Assembly: GCF_036898825.1 (NCBI RefSeq)
Contig: NZ_JARUND010000001.1
Span: forward strand, 620,001 to 684,000
Origin: Streptomyces sp. B21-083
GTDB lineage: Bacteria; Actinomycetota; Actinomycetes; Streptomycetales; Streptomycetaceae
Length of the DNA stretch: 64,000 bases
Direction of reading: 5' to 3'
Made by a program: the position numbers and the translations under genes. The notes under the pieces are model-generated. The model was not told the DNA's origin. It did no database searches and was given only the letters and a program-made list of their open reading frames with translations. Positions 16,247 through 28,378 of this stretch are shown piece after piece (the first letter of the stretch is position 1; each line of letters starts with the position of its first letter).

Positions 16247-16882
16247 ATGGGTACATCCAACGCCAAGGCGAAGACCGCGGCCCGCCGCGCCCACATGGAG
16301 GAGCTGCGCAAGACCGAGCAGGCGCGTGAACGCCGTATGCGACTGCTCACGCTCGGCGCGACCGCCGTGATACTCGTCGGCCTGGTCGGCGGGGGCTGGT
16401 TGCTCGTCGACTCCGCCCAGGACAAGGAAGAGGCGAAGGCGGCGCCGATCTCGGGCGTGAAGAGCTGGTCCAAGCTCACCCAGAACCACGTCGCCAAGGC
16501 CGTCACCTACAAGATGAGCCCGCCCGTGGGCGGCGACCACAACCAGGTGTGGGTGAACTGCGACCGGCAGGTCTACACGAAGGTGGTCCCCAACGAGAAC
16601 GCGGTGCACGCCCTCGAACACGGCGCTGTCTGGATCACGTACAGCGACAAGGCGGCCAAGGCGGACGTCGAGGCGCTCTCCGAGAAGGTCACCAACACGT
16701 CGTACACCTTCATGAGTCCCTACGAGGATCAGTCGTCGCCGATCGTGCTCAGCGCCTGGGAGCACCAGCTCAAGGTCGACAAGGCGTCGGACCCCCGGGT
16801 CGCCGCGTTCCTCGACAAGTACGTCCAGGGCGAGCAGACGCCCGAGCCCGGTGCCGCGTGCACGAACGGGATGACGCCGTGA
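16247..16882 (+). CDS. DUF3105 membrane-anchored protein
   Basis: 211 residues: charged cytoplasmic N-terminus, one membrane helix (about 33-53) and an outer domain of about 150 residues. The DUF3105 signature is clear: SPPVGGDHNQVWVNC followed by VHALEHGAVWITY. Conserved His and Cys residues in these motifs suggest metal or ligand binding, but no function is established. ATG 16247 follows GGAGAAGGA. A perfect-looking terminator lies 14 nt after the stop. Confidence 0.85.
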   Translation: MGTSNAKAKTAARRAHMEELRKTEQARERRMRLLTLGATAVILVGLVGGGWLLVDSAQDKEEAKAAPISGVKSWSKLTQNHVAKAVTYKMSPPVGGDHNQVWVNCDRQVYTKVVPNENAVHALEHGAVWITYSDKAAKADVEALSEKVTNTSYTFMSPYEDQSSPIVLSAWEHQLKVDKASDPRVAAFLDKYVQGEQTPEPGAACTNGMTP

Positions 16883-16895
16883 ACTGAGGCCCGGC

Positions 16896-16925
16896 CGCGG
16901 GGCGTTCGCGCCGGACGACCCCGCG
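16896..16925 (+). terminator. Stem-loop terminator after the DUF3105 gene
   Basis: CGCGGGGCGT (16896-16905) pairs with ACGACCCCGCG (16915-16925) with one bulged A and a 9-nt loop. There is no U-tract, as is usual in Streptomyces. Confidence 0.55.
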
Positions 16926-16937
16926 CCGTCGCCCGGG

Positions 16938-16954
16938 TTTCCATGCCGTGGAAA
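16938..16954. promoter_or_regulatory. Small inverted repeat upstream of the APH-like gene
   Basis: TTTCCA-TGCCG-TGGAAA is a perfect 6-bp inverted repeat centred 49 nt before the ATG at 16995. It could be an operator; support is limited to symmetry and position. Confidence 0.25.
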
Positions 16955-16994
16955 TTCGGTGGACCACGGGCCCTTCGGCGGCTGGGATGGGCCC

Positions 16995-17888
16995 ATGTGT
17001 GCCATGAAGATGCATTCGGACGAGGTGGAGATCGATGCCTCGCTGGTCCGACGCCTGATCGCCCGGCAGTTTCCCGAGTGGGCGGGTCTGCCGGTGGAGC
17101 GGTTGGAGTCCGCCGGGACCGAGAACGCCATGTTCCGGCTCGGCTGTGATCTGGTCGTCCGGTTGCCGAGACATCCCGGCGCGGTCAGCAGCATCGAGCA
17201 CGAGCAGCGCTGGCTCTCCCTGCTGGGGCCCCTGCTCCCGGTCGCCGTGCCCGAGCCGCTCGGGCGGGGCGGCGCCGGCGAGGAGTTCCGCTGGCCCTGG
17301 TCCGTGTACGGCTGGCTGGACGGGCGGAATCCGGCGGTCGACGCCCTCCGCTCCCCCGAGACACTGGCCCGGGAACTCGCCGGCTTCGTCCGCGCCCTGC
17401 GCCGCGTCGACGCCGGCGACGGGCCGGCCCATGCCCGGGCCGTTCCGCTGTCGGCGCGCGACACGGACACGCGCGCGGCCCTCGCCCGGCTGACGGGGAC
17501 GGCGGACGCGGTCGACACGGAGGCGGTGACAGCCCTGTGGGAGAAGGCCCTGCGGGCTCCCGAACACACGGGCCCGCCGGTCTGGGCGCACGCGGACCTC
17601 TCCCCCGGGAACCTGCTGGTCACCGAGGGACGGCTGAGTGCCGTGATCGACTTCGGCTGTACCGGGATCGGTGATCCGGCCGTCGACCTGATCGTGGCCT
17701 GGAACCTGCTGCCCGCCGAGGTCCGTGACACCTTCCGCGACGCGGTCGGCGCCGACGACGCCGAATGGGCGCGCGGGCGTGGCTGGGCGCTGTCGATCTC
17801 GCTGATCCAGCTGCCGTACTACCGGGAGACGAATCCGGTGCTCGCCGCGAACTCCCGGCATGTGATCAGGGAGATCCTGGCCGAGTGA
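16995..17888 (+). CDS. Aminoglycoside phosphotransferase (APH) family kinase
   Basis: 297 residues of the APH/choline kinase fold. The catalytic loop is WAHADLSPGNLLV (H199, D201, N206) and the metal-binding Asp lies in VIDFGCTGIGDPAVDL, so it should be active. This branch (EIDASLVRRLIARQFPEW...AGTENAMFRLG) is common in actinobacteria and has been linked to small-molecule phosphorylation including antibiotics, but the substrate is not predictable. ATG 16995 follows GGGATGGG; an in-frame GTG at 16959 is less well placed. It is monocistronic. Confidence 0.82.
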   Translation: MCAMKMHSDEVEIDASLVRRLIARQFPEWAGLPVERLESAGTENAMFRLGCDLVVRLPRHPGAVSSIEHEQRWLSLLGPLLPVAVPEPLGRGGAGEEFRWPWSVYGWLDGRNPAVDALRSPETLARELAGFVRALRRVDAGDGPAHARAVPLSARDTDTRAALARLTGTADAVDTEAVTALWEKALRAPEHTGPPVWAHADLSPGNLLVTEGRLSAVIDFGCTGIGDPAVDLIVAWNLLPAEVRDTFRDAVGADDAEWARGRGWALSISLIQLPYYRETNPVLAANSRHVIREILAE

Positions 17889-17939
17889 GGGCGACACCAG
17901 AGGGGTCGGCTCGGGCCCGACGGGCGGCCGGGTTCGCCC

Positions 17940-18422
17940 CTACTCCCCCGCGTACGCCTTCTTCAGGGCGGCGATGTCCAGTTTGCCCATGGCGTACATG
18001 GCCTTGGTGGTCCGGACGGCCTTCTCCGGGTCCGGGTCGCTGATCATCTCGATCAGGCCGTCCGGGATGACCTGCCAGGACAGGCCGTACTTGTCCTTGA
18101 GCCACCCGCAGGGGCCGCCCTCGCCGCCGCCCTCGGTGAGCTTGGCCCAGTAGTGGTCGACCTCCTGCTGGTCCGCGCAGTAGATCTGGAAGGAGACGGC
18201 CTCGCTGAACGTGAACTGCGGGCCGCCGTTCAGGGCGACGAACTTCTGGCCGTTGGCCACGAAGTCGACGGCCAGCACACCGCCGGCGGGGGCGGGGCCT
18301 GCCTCGTTGTAGTAGCCGATCCTGCCGATGGTCGAGTTCTTGAAGACCGAGACGTAGAAGTGGGCGGCTTCCTCGGCCTGGCCGTCGAACCAGAGACACG
18401 TGGTGAATCCGTCGGTGGTCAT
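17940..18422 (-). CDS. PhnB-like VOC protein (3-dmu-9_3-mt domain)
   Basis: 160 residues, one VOC domain: FTTCLWFDGQAEEAAHFYVS at the start, then FVALNGGPQFTFSEAVSFQI and KYGLSWQVIPD. This is the PhnB/YjdN-like 3-demethylubiquinone-methyltransferase-type family, not a true methyltransferase; its role is unknown. AGGAGGT is 7 nt before the ATG at 18422. It heads a run of small proteins of similar type (DinB at 18.5 kb, glyoxalase at 19.3 kb) on the same strand. Confidence 0.85.
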   Translation of the reverse strand: MTTDGFTTCLWFDGQAEEAAHFYVSVFKNSTIGRIGYYNEAGPAPAGGVLAVDFVANGQKFVALNGGPQFTFSEAVSFQIYCADQQEVDHYWAKLTEGGGEGGPCGWLKDKYGLSWQVIPDGLIEMISDPDPEKAVRTTKAMYAMGKLDIAALKKAYAGE

Positions 18423-18549
18423 GGGGTACCTCCTGGAGCGGGAACCTGTCACCTCTTTCGACCGATCCTCGGACGGAAACTCATCGGTGGCGCGACAAGT
18501 TCTCCGCCCGGGCCGTCCCAGCGGTGACGAGCCGCTCCCGGACCAGGGG

Positions 18550-19170
18550 TCACTGGCCCACGCGGCCGTCGATCCGCTCGCGCAGGAGGTCGGCGTGGCC
18601 GCAGTGCCGCGCGTACTCGTTGACATGCGCCGACAGGACGTCACGGAGCTGCAGCTGCCCGCCGGGGTCGGCGCCGAGGTCGGAGAAGCCGGCGTTCGTG
18701 GTGCCGAGGTCGGAGACACCGGCGATGAATCGGTCGGTGAGTTCCGTCTCCACCCGCCACTGCTTCCAGGCGTCCTCCACGACCGCCGGATCGGCGACCG
18801 CGCCGTTCCAGTCGCCGTCACGGTCGTCGTCGGTGCGGTACAGCTTGGGCGCGTCGTCGCCGGCCATCACCCGGCGGAAGTGCCGTTCGTCCTCGGTCAG
18901 ATGCCGCACCAGCCCGAGCAGGGACATCGTGGACGGCGGTACGGAGCGCCGGGCCATCTGTTCGGCGTCCAGGCCGGCGCACTTCATCTCCACGGTGAGG
19001 CGGTAGTGGCGCAGGCCTTCGAGCAGCGTGCCGCGTTCGTCGACGATCTCGGTGTCGGTCTCGCGCGGGTCGTCGTCCGGGTCGACCCACATGTCGTCAT
19101 AGACGGTCGCGACCGTCCACCGAGCCGTCGTTGCCTCGTTGCCGTGCTCACGCGAATCCATGGGGGGCAT
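18550..19170 (-). CDS. DinB family (DUF664) protein
   Basis: About 206 residues forming a DinB-like four-helix bundle. The family's metal-binding histidines are visible in LLGLVRHLTEDERHFFR-type sequence (here LLGLVRHLTEDERHFRRVM) and in LRDVLSAHVNEYARHCGHAD near the end. The DUF664 subgroup occurs as mycothiol-dependent or other thiol transferases in actinobacteria. The N-terminus is uncertain: ATG at 19170 or 19161, or an upstream GTG, are all possible and none has a strong ribosome-binding site. Confidence 0.78.
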   Translation of the reverse strand: MPPMDSREHGNEATTARWTVATVYDDMWVDPDDDPRETDTEIVDERGTLLEGLRHYRLTVEMKCAGLDAEQMARRSVPPSTMSLLGLVRHLTEDERHFRRVMAGDDAPKLYRTDDDRDGDWNGAVADPAVVEDAWKQWRVETELTDRFIAGVSDLGTTNAGFSDLGADPGGQLQLRDVLSAHVNEYARHCGHADLLRERIDGRVGQ

Positions 19171-19253
19171 CGTCGCGTGCGTCGACACGGTCCGCCACCG
19201 GTTTTCGGGGCCGGGGGGGCCGTTCCCCTGCCGCCGGCCGCCGGTTGTTCCCG

Positions 19254-19643
<390 letters not shown>

Positions 19644-19686
19644 GGTGTGCTCTCTGATCGTCGGGGTTCGTCCTGGTCCACGGCGG

Positions 19687-22176
19687 CTACGAGGCGGCGT
19701 CGGTCCACACCGCGGCGGGTCCGTCGTCCACGGCCGGGGCGCCGCCTATCGGCTGCTCCGCCCAGATGGTCTTGCCGCTGTGGTGGTAGCGGCTGCCCCA
19801 GCGTCTGGTGAGCTGCGCGACCAGGAACAGCCCTCGGCCGCCCTCGTCGGCCGCTCGTGCCCGGCGCAGGCGTGGCTGGGTGTTGCTGGAGTCCCGGACC
19901 TCGCACACCAGGGTGGTGCCGTCGTGGAAGAGGCGCAGTCCGACGGTGCCGCCCGCGTACCGCATCGCGTTGGTGACCAGTTCGCTGACGATCAGCTCCG
20001 TGCTGAAGGCGAGGTGGTCGAGGCCCCAGTCGGCGAGTCGGCGCGCGACCACGCTCCGCGCGTCGGCCACCGCCGCCGGGTCGTCGGGGAACCGCCAGTC
20101 GGCGATGTCGGTCGCCGGAAGCAGCCGGGGGCGGGCCAGGAGCAGCGCCATGTCGTCGCGGGGCGGCGGCTCGGCGGCGCCAGCCATGACGGCGCCGCCC
20201 ATGTCCTCCAGCGTGCCCGTGCCCCGGCAGAGCGACGAGAGGGTGTCGAGCAGTTCGCGGGTGCCCTGGTCGACGTCACGCGCTCCCCGTTCCACGAGGC
20301 CGTCGGTGTAGAGCGCGAGGGTGCTGCCGGGTTCCAGGGAGAAGGTGGTGACCTCGAAGGGCATGCCGCCGACGCCGAGCGGTGGCCCCGGGGACACCTC
20401 GACCGGCCGGGCGGTGCCGTCGGGCTCGATCACCGCGGGTGCCGGATGCCCCGCGCTGGCCAGGGCGCAGCTGCCGGAGAGCGGATCGTAGACCGCGTAC
20501 AGACAGGTGGCGCCTACGGTGTCCCGGTCCTGGGGATCGACTTCCTCGGCGAGTTGCTGGACGAGGTCGTCCAGATGGATGAGGAGTTCCCCGGGCTCCA
20601 GTTCGAGGTCGGCCAGCGTACGGATCGCGGTGCGCAGGCGCCCCATCATCGCCGCGGCGTGCAGACCGTGGCCGAAGACGTCGCCGACGACGAAGGCGAC
20701 CCGCAGCGACGGCAGCGGGATGGCGTCGAACCAGTCGCCGCTGATGTCCGCCCCGCCCCCGGCCGGCACGTAGCAGCCCGCCGACTCGGCCGCCGCGGTC
20801 CTCGTGGTGGCGCGCGGGAGCAGCCGCTGCTGCAGGGCGACCGCCGCCCGGTGTTCGCGCGTGTACTGCCGTGCGTTGTCCACGCTGAGCGCGGCCCGCG
20901 AGGAGATGTCGAAGACCAGGTCCGCGTCTTCCTGTTCGAACGCCTCCGGCTGTTCGGTCCGCCAGACGGTCACGAAGCCCAGCAGCAGACCGCGCGCGTA
21001 CAGCGGGGACACCACGGCGGAGTGCCCCTGCTCGGGCATCGTCGCCCGGATCAGTTCGGGATCGCCCAGGAGGTCGACCATCTCCTGCCGGGTCGTGTTG
21101 TAGACGGTGTCGCCGTGGATGGCGGCCCGCCGCACCTGCGGCACATCGGGGAAGCGCGGGATCAGACCGCCCACGGGAACGAGTTCGGCGGGCCAGGGGC
21201 CGGTGGCCGAGGCGACAGCCACCCGGCGGAGCCGCAGCCAGTGGCCGGGAAGGATCACCTTCGACGGTTCCTCTCCTTCCAGCACCGCCTCGGCCATCTC
21301 CACCGTCGCCATGTCCCCCAGGCCGGGGACCAGCACGTCGGCGATGTCCTGGGCGGTGCGGGTCACGTCCAGGGAGTCCCCGATACGTGCCGACGCCTCG
21401 TGGCCGACCTTGGTGCGCCGCCGTGCCCGCCGCTGTTCCGTGCTGTCGGTCAAGAACGCCGCGATCCCGGCCGGCCGGTCCTGGCCGTCCGCCAGCCGGA
21501 AGGCGGACACCGACACGTACCGCTCCCGTCCCGATCCGTCCGGCGCACGCATCCGCTGTTCCCGGGCGAGCAGCGGCGCCCCCGTCTCCAGTACCCGGCG
21601 CAGCTGGTCACCGACCTCCTGGGCGTCCTCGGCGGCGATGACGTCCTCGACCCGGTGCCCCGGTCGCAGCAGCGGCCAGCCGTGCACCTCGGCGGTGACG
21701 TTCGTGAGGAGGACCCTCAGTTCGGTGTCGCAGAGGACGACCCCGAGCAGGGACTGGGCCAGCAGGGCGGTCAGCAGCGACGATCCCTGTTCCTGTCCTC
21801 CCTCGTCTTCCCGGTCGGCCTCGTCTTCCTGTCCGGCCTCGTCGCGCGTGGGCGCCGCCAGCAGGACGATCTTGGAGGAGCCGTCCAGACGCACCTCGTC
21901 GACGGTGGCCTCGACGGGCAGGCCCGAGGCGTGCCGGAAGACGGTCTGTCCTGTTGGTACGAACGGGGCGTCGCCGCGGGCGTCCACGCTGCTCGTCGGG
22001 GCCGGATCGACGAGGAGCCCCGCCATCGGCCGACCGCAGACCTGCTCGGCCGACCGTCCCAGCAGTTCCGCCGCCGCATGCGACCAGCCCCGCACGATCC
22101 CCGCGCTGTCGAGCAGCACGACGGCGACCTCGTCGGCCGACACGTCCGCGTCGTCGTGCTCGCTCAGGGCTGCCAT
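19687..22176 (-). CDS. PAS-PAS-GAF-PP2C(SpoIIE)-HATPase regulatory phosphatase
   Basis: 829 residues. Order: two PAS domains (about 10-110 and 125-245), GAF (about 265-430), SpoIIE-type PP2C phosphatase (about 455-690, with ADISGDWFDA and VGDVFGHGLHAAAMMGRLR metal-binding motifs) and an RsbW-like HATPase_c domain (about 700-815, with ELIVSELVTNAMRYAG and GGRGLFLVAQLTRRWG). Such proteins sense signals through PAS/GAF and act on anti-anti-sigma factors of the sigma-B type; this one holds both the phosphatase and the opposing kinase. No anti-anti-sigma partner is adjacent. The start at 22176 follows GAGGTGG. It is divergent from mutA. Confidence 0.87.
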   Translation of the reverse strand: MAALSEHDDADVSADEVAVVLLDSAGIVRGWSHAAAELLGRSAEQVCGRPMAGLLVDPAPTSSVDARGDAPFVPTGQTVFRHASGLPVEATVDEVRLDGSSKIVLLAAPTRDEAGQEDEADREDEGGQEQGSSLLTALLAQSLLGVVLCDTELRVLLTNVTAEVHGWPLLRPGHRVEDVIAAEDAQEVGDQLRRVLETGAPLLAREQRMRAPDGSGRERYVSVSAFRLADGQDRPAGIAAFLTDSTEQRRARRRTKVGHEASARIGDSLDVTRTAQDIADVLVPGLGDMATVEMAEAVLEGEEPSKVILPGHWLRLRRVAVASATGPWPAELVPVGGLIPRFPDVPQVRRAAIHGDTVYNTTRQEMVDLLGDPELIRATMPEQGHSAVVSPLYARGLLLGFVTVWRTEQPEAFEQEDADLVFDISSRAALSVDNARQYTREHRAAVALQQRLLPRATTRTAAAESAGCYVPAGGGADISGDWFDAIPLPSLRVAFVVGDVFGHGLHAAAMMGRLRTAIRTLADLELEPGELLIHLDDLVQQLAEEVDPQDRDTVGATCLYAVYDPLSGSCALASAGHPAPAVIEPDGTARPVEVSPGPPLGVGGMPFEVTTFSLEPGSTLALYTDGLVERGARDVDQGTRELLDTLSSLCRGTGTLEDMGGAVMAGAAEPPPRDDMALLLARPRLLPATDIADWRFPDDPAAVADARSVVARRLADWGLDHLAFSTELIVSELVTNAMRYAGGTVGLRLFHDGTTLVCEVRDSSNTQPRLRRARAADEGGRGLFLVAQLTRRWGSRYHHSGKTIWAEQPIGGAPAVDDGPAAVWTDAAS

Positions 22177-22479
22177 GGGCCACCTCACCTGCGGCGCTGT
22201 CTCCGGCGCCGCACTCCCCACTCATTATGGTGCGCCGCACGAGGTCACGCCCGGCGCTCCGGTGACGCCTGCCTGATGCGCCGACACGCGCCGACACACG
22301 TTGACCCACCGTGCCGGTACGGGTGACGATCCCGGCCGGCGGGAGGGTCGTGAAGGCCGCCCGCCGCCGCCCTCGCGGGGTCCGGCAGCACCGTGAGGCC
22401 GACGTCACAGTTCGGTCGAGGTCAAGGTCACAGCCTGGGGCTCTGCTGCGGCCGGACCTCTCTGCCCTAGCATCCGGGC
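22177..22479. other. Intergenic region between divergent regulator and mutA
   Basis: 303 nt without a supported gene. It must hold the promoters for the minus-strand phosphatase and the plus-strand mutA. A GGTCGAGGTCAAGGTCACAG stretch near 22413-22432 contains a GGTCA direct repeat, but I see no cobalamin riboswitch, no strong palindrome and no convincing -35/-10 pair. Confidence 0.5.
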
Positions 22480-24287
22480 ATGACAGTCCTGCCCAACGAC
22501 GGGCTCTCGCTGGCCGCCGAGTTCCCCTCCACGACCCATGAGCAGTGGCAGCGCCTGGTGGAAGGCGTCCTGCGCAAAGCGGGCAAGGAGGTCTCCGCCG
22601 CGACAGCCGAGGACGCGCTGTCCACCGCGCTGGAGGACGGGCTCACCACCCGGCCCCTCTACACGGCGCACGACCAGTCCCCCGACCCCGGCCTCCCCGG
22701 CTTCGCCCCCTTCGTACGCGGCGGACGCCCCGAGGGGAACACGGCCGGAGGCTGGGACGTACGGCAGCGGCACACGACCCTCGTCGGCGACGCGGTGCTC
22801 GCTGACCTGGAGAACGGCGTCTCCTCGCTCTGGCTGATGGTCGGCCCGGACGCGATCCCGGTGTCGTCGCTCGCCCGGGCCCTCGACGGCGTGTATCTCG
22901 ACCTGGCCCCCGTCGTCCTCGACGCCGGACGAGAAGTCGAGCCCGCCGCAAGGGAGTTGCTGCGGCTGTACGAGGAGCGGGGCGTCGCCAGGGAGGCGGC
23001 GCGCGGCAACCTCGGTGGCGACCCGCTGGGCCACGAGGCCCGTACGGGTGAGGAGTTGGCCTTCGCGCCGGTCGTCGAGCTGGCGCGGCTGTGCGCCGAG
23101 GGGTACCCGGGGCTGCGCGCCCTGACCGTGGACGCGCTGCCGTACCACGAGGCGGGCGGCTCGGCAGCGCAGGAGCTGGGCGCGTCCCTGGCGACCGGGG
23201 TCGCGTACCTGCGCGAGCTGACGGAAGCGGGCCTGTCGGTCGAACAGGCCTGCGCACAGCTGGAGTTCCGCTACGCGGCCACCGCCGACCAGTTCCTGAC
23301 GATCGCCAAGCTGCGCGCGGCCCGGCGGCTGTGGGCCCGGGTCGCCGAGGTGTCCGGGGCGCCGGCGGCCGGTGCGCAGACGCAGCACGCCGTGACCTCG
23401 CCGGTGATGATGTCGCGCCGCGACCCATGGGTGAACATGCTGCGCACGACGGTCGCCACGCTCGCCGCCGGGGTCGGCGGCGCCGACTCGGTCACCGTGC
23501 TCCCCTTCGACCACGCGCTGGGCCTGCCGGACGCGTTCGCGCGCCGCATCGCCCGCAACACCTCGACGATCCTGGTCGAGGAGTCGCATCTGGCGCGAGT
23601 GATCGACCCGGCGGGCGGCTCCTGGTACGTGGAGCGGCTCACCGACGAACTCGCCCACGCGGGCTGGGAGTTCTTCCAGTGGATCGAGGGTTCGGGCGGT
23701 CAGGCCGCCGCCCTTCGTTCCGGACGACTGGGTGAGGCACTGGCCACCACCTGGGCGGCCCGTTCCGCCAAGCTGGCCAAGCGGCGCGAACCCATCACCG
23801 GGGTCAGCGAGTTCCCGAATCTCGCCGAGCGCCTCCCGGACCGCGAGCCCGCGCCCGAGCCGCCGCCCGGAGGGCTTCCCCGGGTACGGCGCGACGAGGC
23901 GTACGAGGCTCTGCGCGCCCGCTCCGACGCCCACCTCGCCGCCACCGGGTCCCGGCCGCGTGTCTATCTGGCGACCATCGGTCCGGCCGCCGCCCACAGT
24001 GCGCGGACGACCTTCGTCTCGAACCTCTTCCAGGCCGGCGGTATCGAGCCCGTCACGGAGGGCACGTTCGAGGAGAGCGGCGCCACCGAGGTGTGCCTCT
24101 GCTCAAGTGACACGCTGTACGAGGAGCAGGCCGCGACCGTGGCGGCCGGGCTGAAGGCGGCCGGCGCCTCACATGTGTTCCTCGCCGGCCGCCCCGGGCA
24201 GTACACGGACGTGGACGCGTACGTCTTCGCGGGCTGCGACGCCGTCGCCGTGCTCTCCGCCACCCTCGACCGCATGGGAGCGATCTG

Positions 24288-24288
<1 letters not shown>
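22480..24288 (+). CDS. mutA: Methylmalonyl-CoA mutase, small (beta) subunit
   Basis: 602 residues. It is the non-catalytic subunit of the cobalamin-dependent mutase that interconverts methylmalonyl-CoA and succinyl-CoA, linking propionate and odd-chain or branched catabolism to the TCA cycle and, in reverse, supplying methylmalonyl-CoA for polyketides. The TIM-barrel half is present (residues about 30-440), and the C-terminal flavodoxin-like half lacks the cobalt-binding DxHxxG (it reads [10 protein letters not shown]), as expected for the small subunit. Its stop overlaps the mutB start by one base (TGATG), ensuring equal translation. Confidence 0.95.
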
Positions 24289-26458
<2,170 letters not shown>

Positions 26459-26462
<4 letters not shown>

Positions 26463-27442
26463 TCGATCTCGACGCGTACGTCAAGGGCGTGGTCGACGGG
26501 AAGCGGGCGATCGTGGCGCGGGCCATCACCCTCGTCGAGTCGACCCGGCCCCAGCACCGGGCGCTGGCGCAGGAGTTGCTGACCGCGCTGCTCCCGCACA
26601 GCGGCCGGGCCCGGCGGATCGGGGTCAGCGGGGTGCCGGGGGTCGGCAAGTCGACGTTCATCGACGCGTTCGGCACGATGCTGACCGGGCTGGGGCACCG
26701 GGTGGCGGTGCTCGCCGTGGACCCGTCCTCCAGCCGTACCGGCGGCTCGATCCTGGGTGACAAGACGCGGATGGAACGACTGGCCGTCGACCCTGCGGCC
26801 TTCATCCGGCCCTCCCCCACCGCGGGCACGCTGGGCGGGGTCGCCAAGGCGACACGTGAGTCGATCGTGGTGATGGAGGCGGCGGGCTACGACGTGGTGC
26901 TGGTGGAGACCGTCGGCGTCGGCCAGTCCGAGACGGCCGTCGCCAACATGGTCGACTCGTTCCTGCTGTTGACGCTGGCCCGCACCGGCGACCAGTTGCA
27001 GGGCATCAAGAAGGGCGTGCTGGAGCTGGCGGACGTCATCGCCGTCAACAAGGCGGACGGCCCGCACGAGCGCGACGCCCAGGCCGCCGCACGGGAACTG
27101 GCGGGCGCCCTGCGGCTGATGCACGGCCATGACGTGGCCTGGACACCGCCGGTGCTTACGTGCAGCGCCCGCGAGTCGACCGGTCTGGACAGCGTCTGGG
27201 ACCGCCTCGAACAGCATCGCACCCTGCTCGACTCGACCGGCCGCCTCGCCGCCAAACGCCGTGACCAGCAGGTCGACTGGACCTGGACGATGGTCCGCGA
27301 CGACCTGCTGGGCCGCCTGCACGCCGACGAGGCCGTACGTGCGCTCACGCCGGGCCTCGAACAGCAGGTGCGGGACGGCGAGTTGACGGCCACCCTCGCC
27401 GCCGAGCGCATCCTCAGGGCCTTCGGCGGCGGAAGCCACTGA
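26459..27442 (+). CDS. meaB: MeaB-type G-protein chaperone of methylmalonyl-CoA mutase
   Basis: 327 residues of the SIMIBI GTPase class (ArgK/MeaB). Walker A is GVPGVGKST (58-66), followed by the family's [20 protein letters not shown] switch region; [10 protein letters not shown] is the G3 region and NKAD the base-specificity motif. MeaB gates cofactor loading and protects the mutase from inactivation. It starts at GTG 26459 overlapping the mutB stop, so mutA-mutB-meaB form one operon, closed by a palindromic hairpin 19 nt later. No methylmalonyl-CoA epimerase gene is present in the window. Confidence 0.94.
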
Positions 27443-27460
27443 CCGTACGGACGCCCGGGG

Positions 27461-27478
27461 CCGTCCGGCGCCGGACGG
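27461..27478 (+). terminator. Palindromic hairpin after meaB
   Basis: CCGTCCGGCGCCGGACGG is a perfect 18-bp palindrome just after the operon's last stop. It can form a short GC-rich hairpin and probably ends or stabilises the mutA-mutB-meaB transcript. Confidence 0.5.
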
Positions 27479-27640
27479 GCAGCCGTCTCAACAGGGGTGC
27501 CCCCAGGCGCGGGTGAGGTCGCGCAGGGCCTCGGGCACGTCCTCGGCGGCCGGCAGCGGCCGGGCCTTCTGGATCTTCCCTGAGAAATTCCTGAAACCCC
27601 TCCCCTGCCCGGCCGCCGCATGGTTGATGATGGGCGGGTC

Positions 27641-28306
27641 ATGACCATGCTCCGTACGCCCACCACGCGTTCCGCGCCACTGCCCGTGTTCCGGGCAGCG
27701 GTGTTCGCGGTCGTCGGCACGGTGCTCGGGGTCAGCGCGCACCATCTCGTCGCCGAGGGGCCGGCCCCGTGGCGGTCGAGTATGGCGGCGGCGGTGCTGC
27801 TGTTCGCCGTGGGACTCGCCGGCACCCGGCGCCCGCGTTCGCTCGCCGCGGTGGTGGTGACCAGCGCGACGGCGCAGACCGGACTGCATGTGTGGCTGAC
27901 GGCCGTTCACGGCCGCCCGTCGGGAGCCACGTCCGCGGCCATGCCCGTGGCCGCGCACACGCATCATGCGATGTCCGCCCATGGGAGCTGGCCCGGGCGG
28001 CCGCACGACTCGGCGGCGATGACCGTCCTCCACGCCGTGGCCGCCGTACTCGTCGCCGTGCTGCTGCACCGCGCGGACGCGGCCTGTTGGTCGCTGGCGC
28101 GCGGTCTGACCGGGGCCGTCGACGCGGTGCGGACGCGGATCGCCACCGTCCGGGCGCTGCTCGCCGGCCTGCCGGTGCCGACCGGGCGCGGATCGCGGGC
28201 GCGCCGCCCGCGCCGGACGGACCTGCCGCCGCTCGGGGCCGTGTTCCTCACGAACGTGCTGGTACGGCGGGGTCCTCCGCCGGCGTGGTACGCCCACGCC
28301 AACTGA
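27641..28306 (+). CDS. Membrane protein with His/Met-containing loop, paired with YcnI-like gene
   Basis: 221 residues with about four hydrophobic segments in the first 150 residues. Between the third and fourth lies a loop AAHTHHAMSAHG with flanking Met residues, a plausible copper-binding site, and the C-terminal 60 residues are basic and Pro/Arg-rich. ATG 27641 follows GATGGGCGGG; an ATG 21 nt earlier is possible. It precedes the YcnI-like gene by 72 nt, an arrangement often seen in actinobacterial copper loci, so a role in copper handling is inferred from context and His content only. Confidence 0.6.
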   Translation: MTMLRTPTTRSAPLPVFRAAVFAVVGTVLGVSAHHLVAEGPAPWRSSMAAAVLLFAVGLAGTRRPRSLAAVVVTSATAQTGLHVWLTAVHGRPSGATSAAMPVAAHTHHAMSAHGSWPGRPHDSAAMTVLHAVAAVLVAVLLHRADAACWSLARGLTGAVDAVRTRIATVRALLAGLPVPTGRGSRARRPRRTDLPPLGAVFLTNVLVRRGPPPAWYAHAN

Positions 28307-28378
28307 CCCTGCGGAACGGCCCGACGCAGGTCGGCCGCTCCGTGCCACCGCACGCCCGGAAAGACACCGGAGACACCC

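Noticed and set aside
22177..22479. Possible cobalamin riboswitch before the methylmalonyl-CoA mutase operon
   Set aside because: No B12-box-like sequence or matching helices could be seen; the mutase uses B12 but this region shows no riboswitch.
27485..27620. Minus-strand C-terminal-like peptide ending AEDVPEALRDLTRAWGHPC
   Set aside because: It reads like a real protein tail but has no usable start codon in frame nearby; at most a gene remnant, so not annotated.
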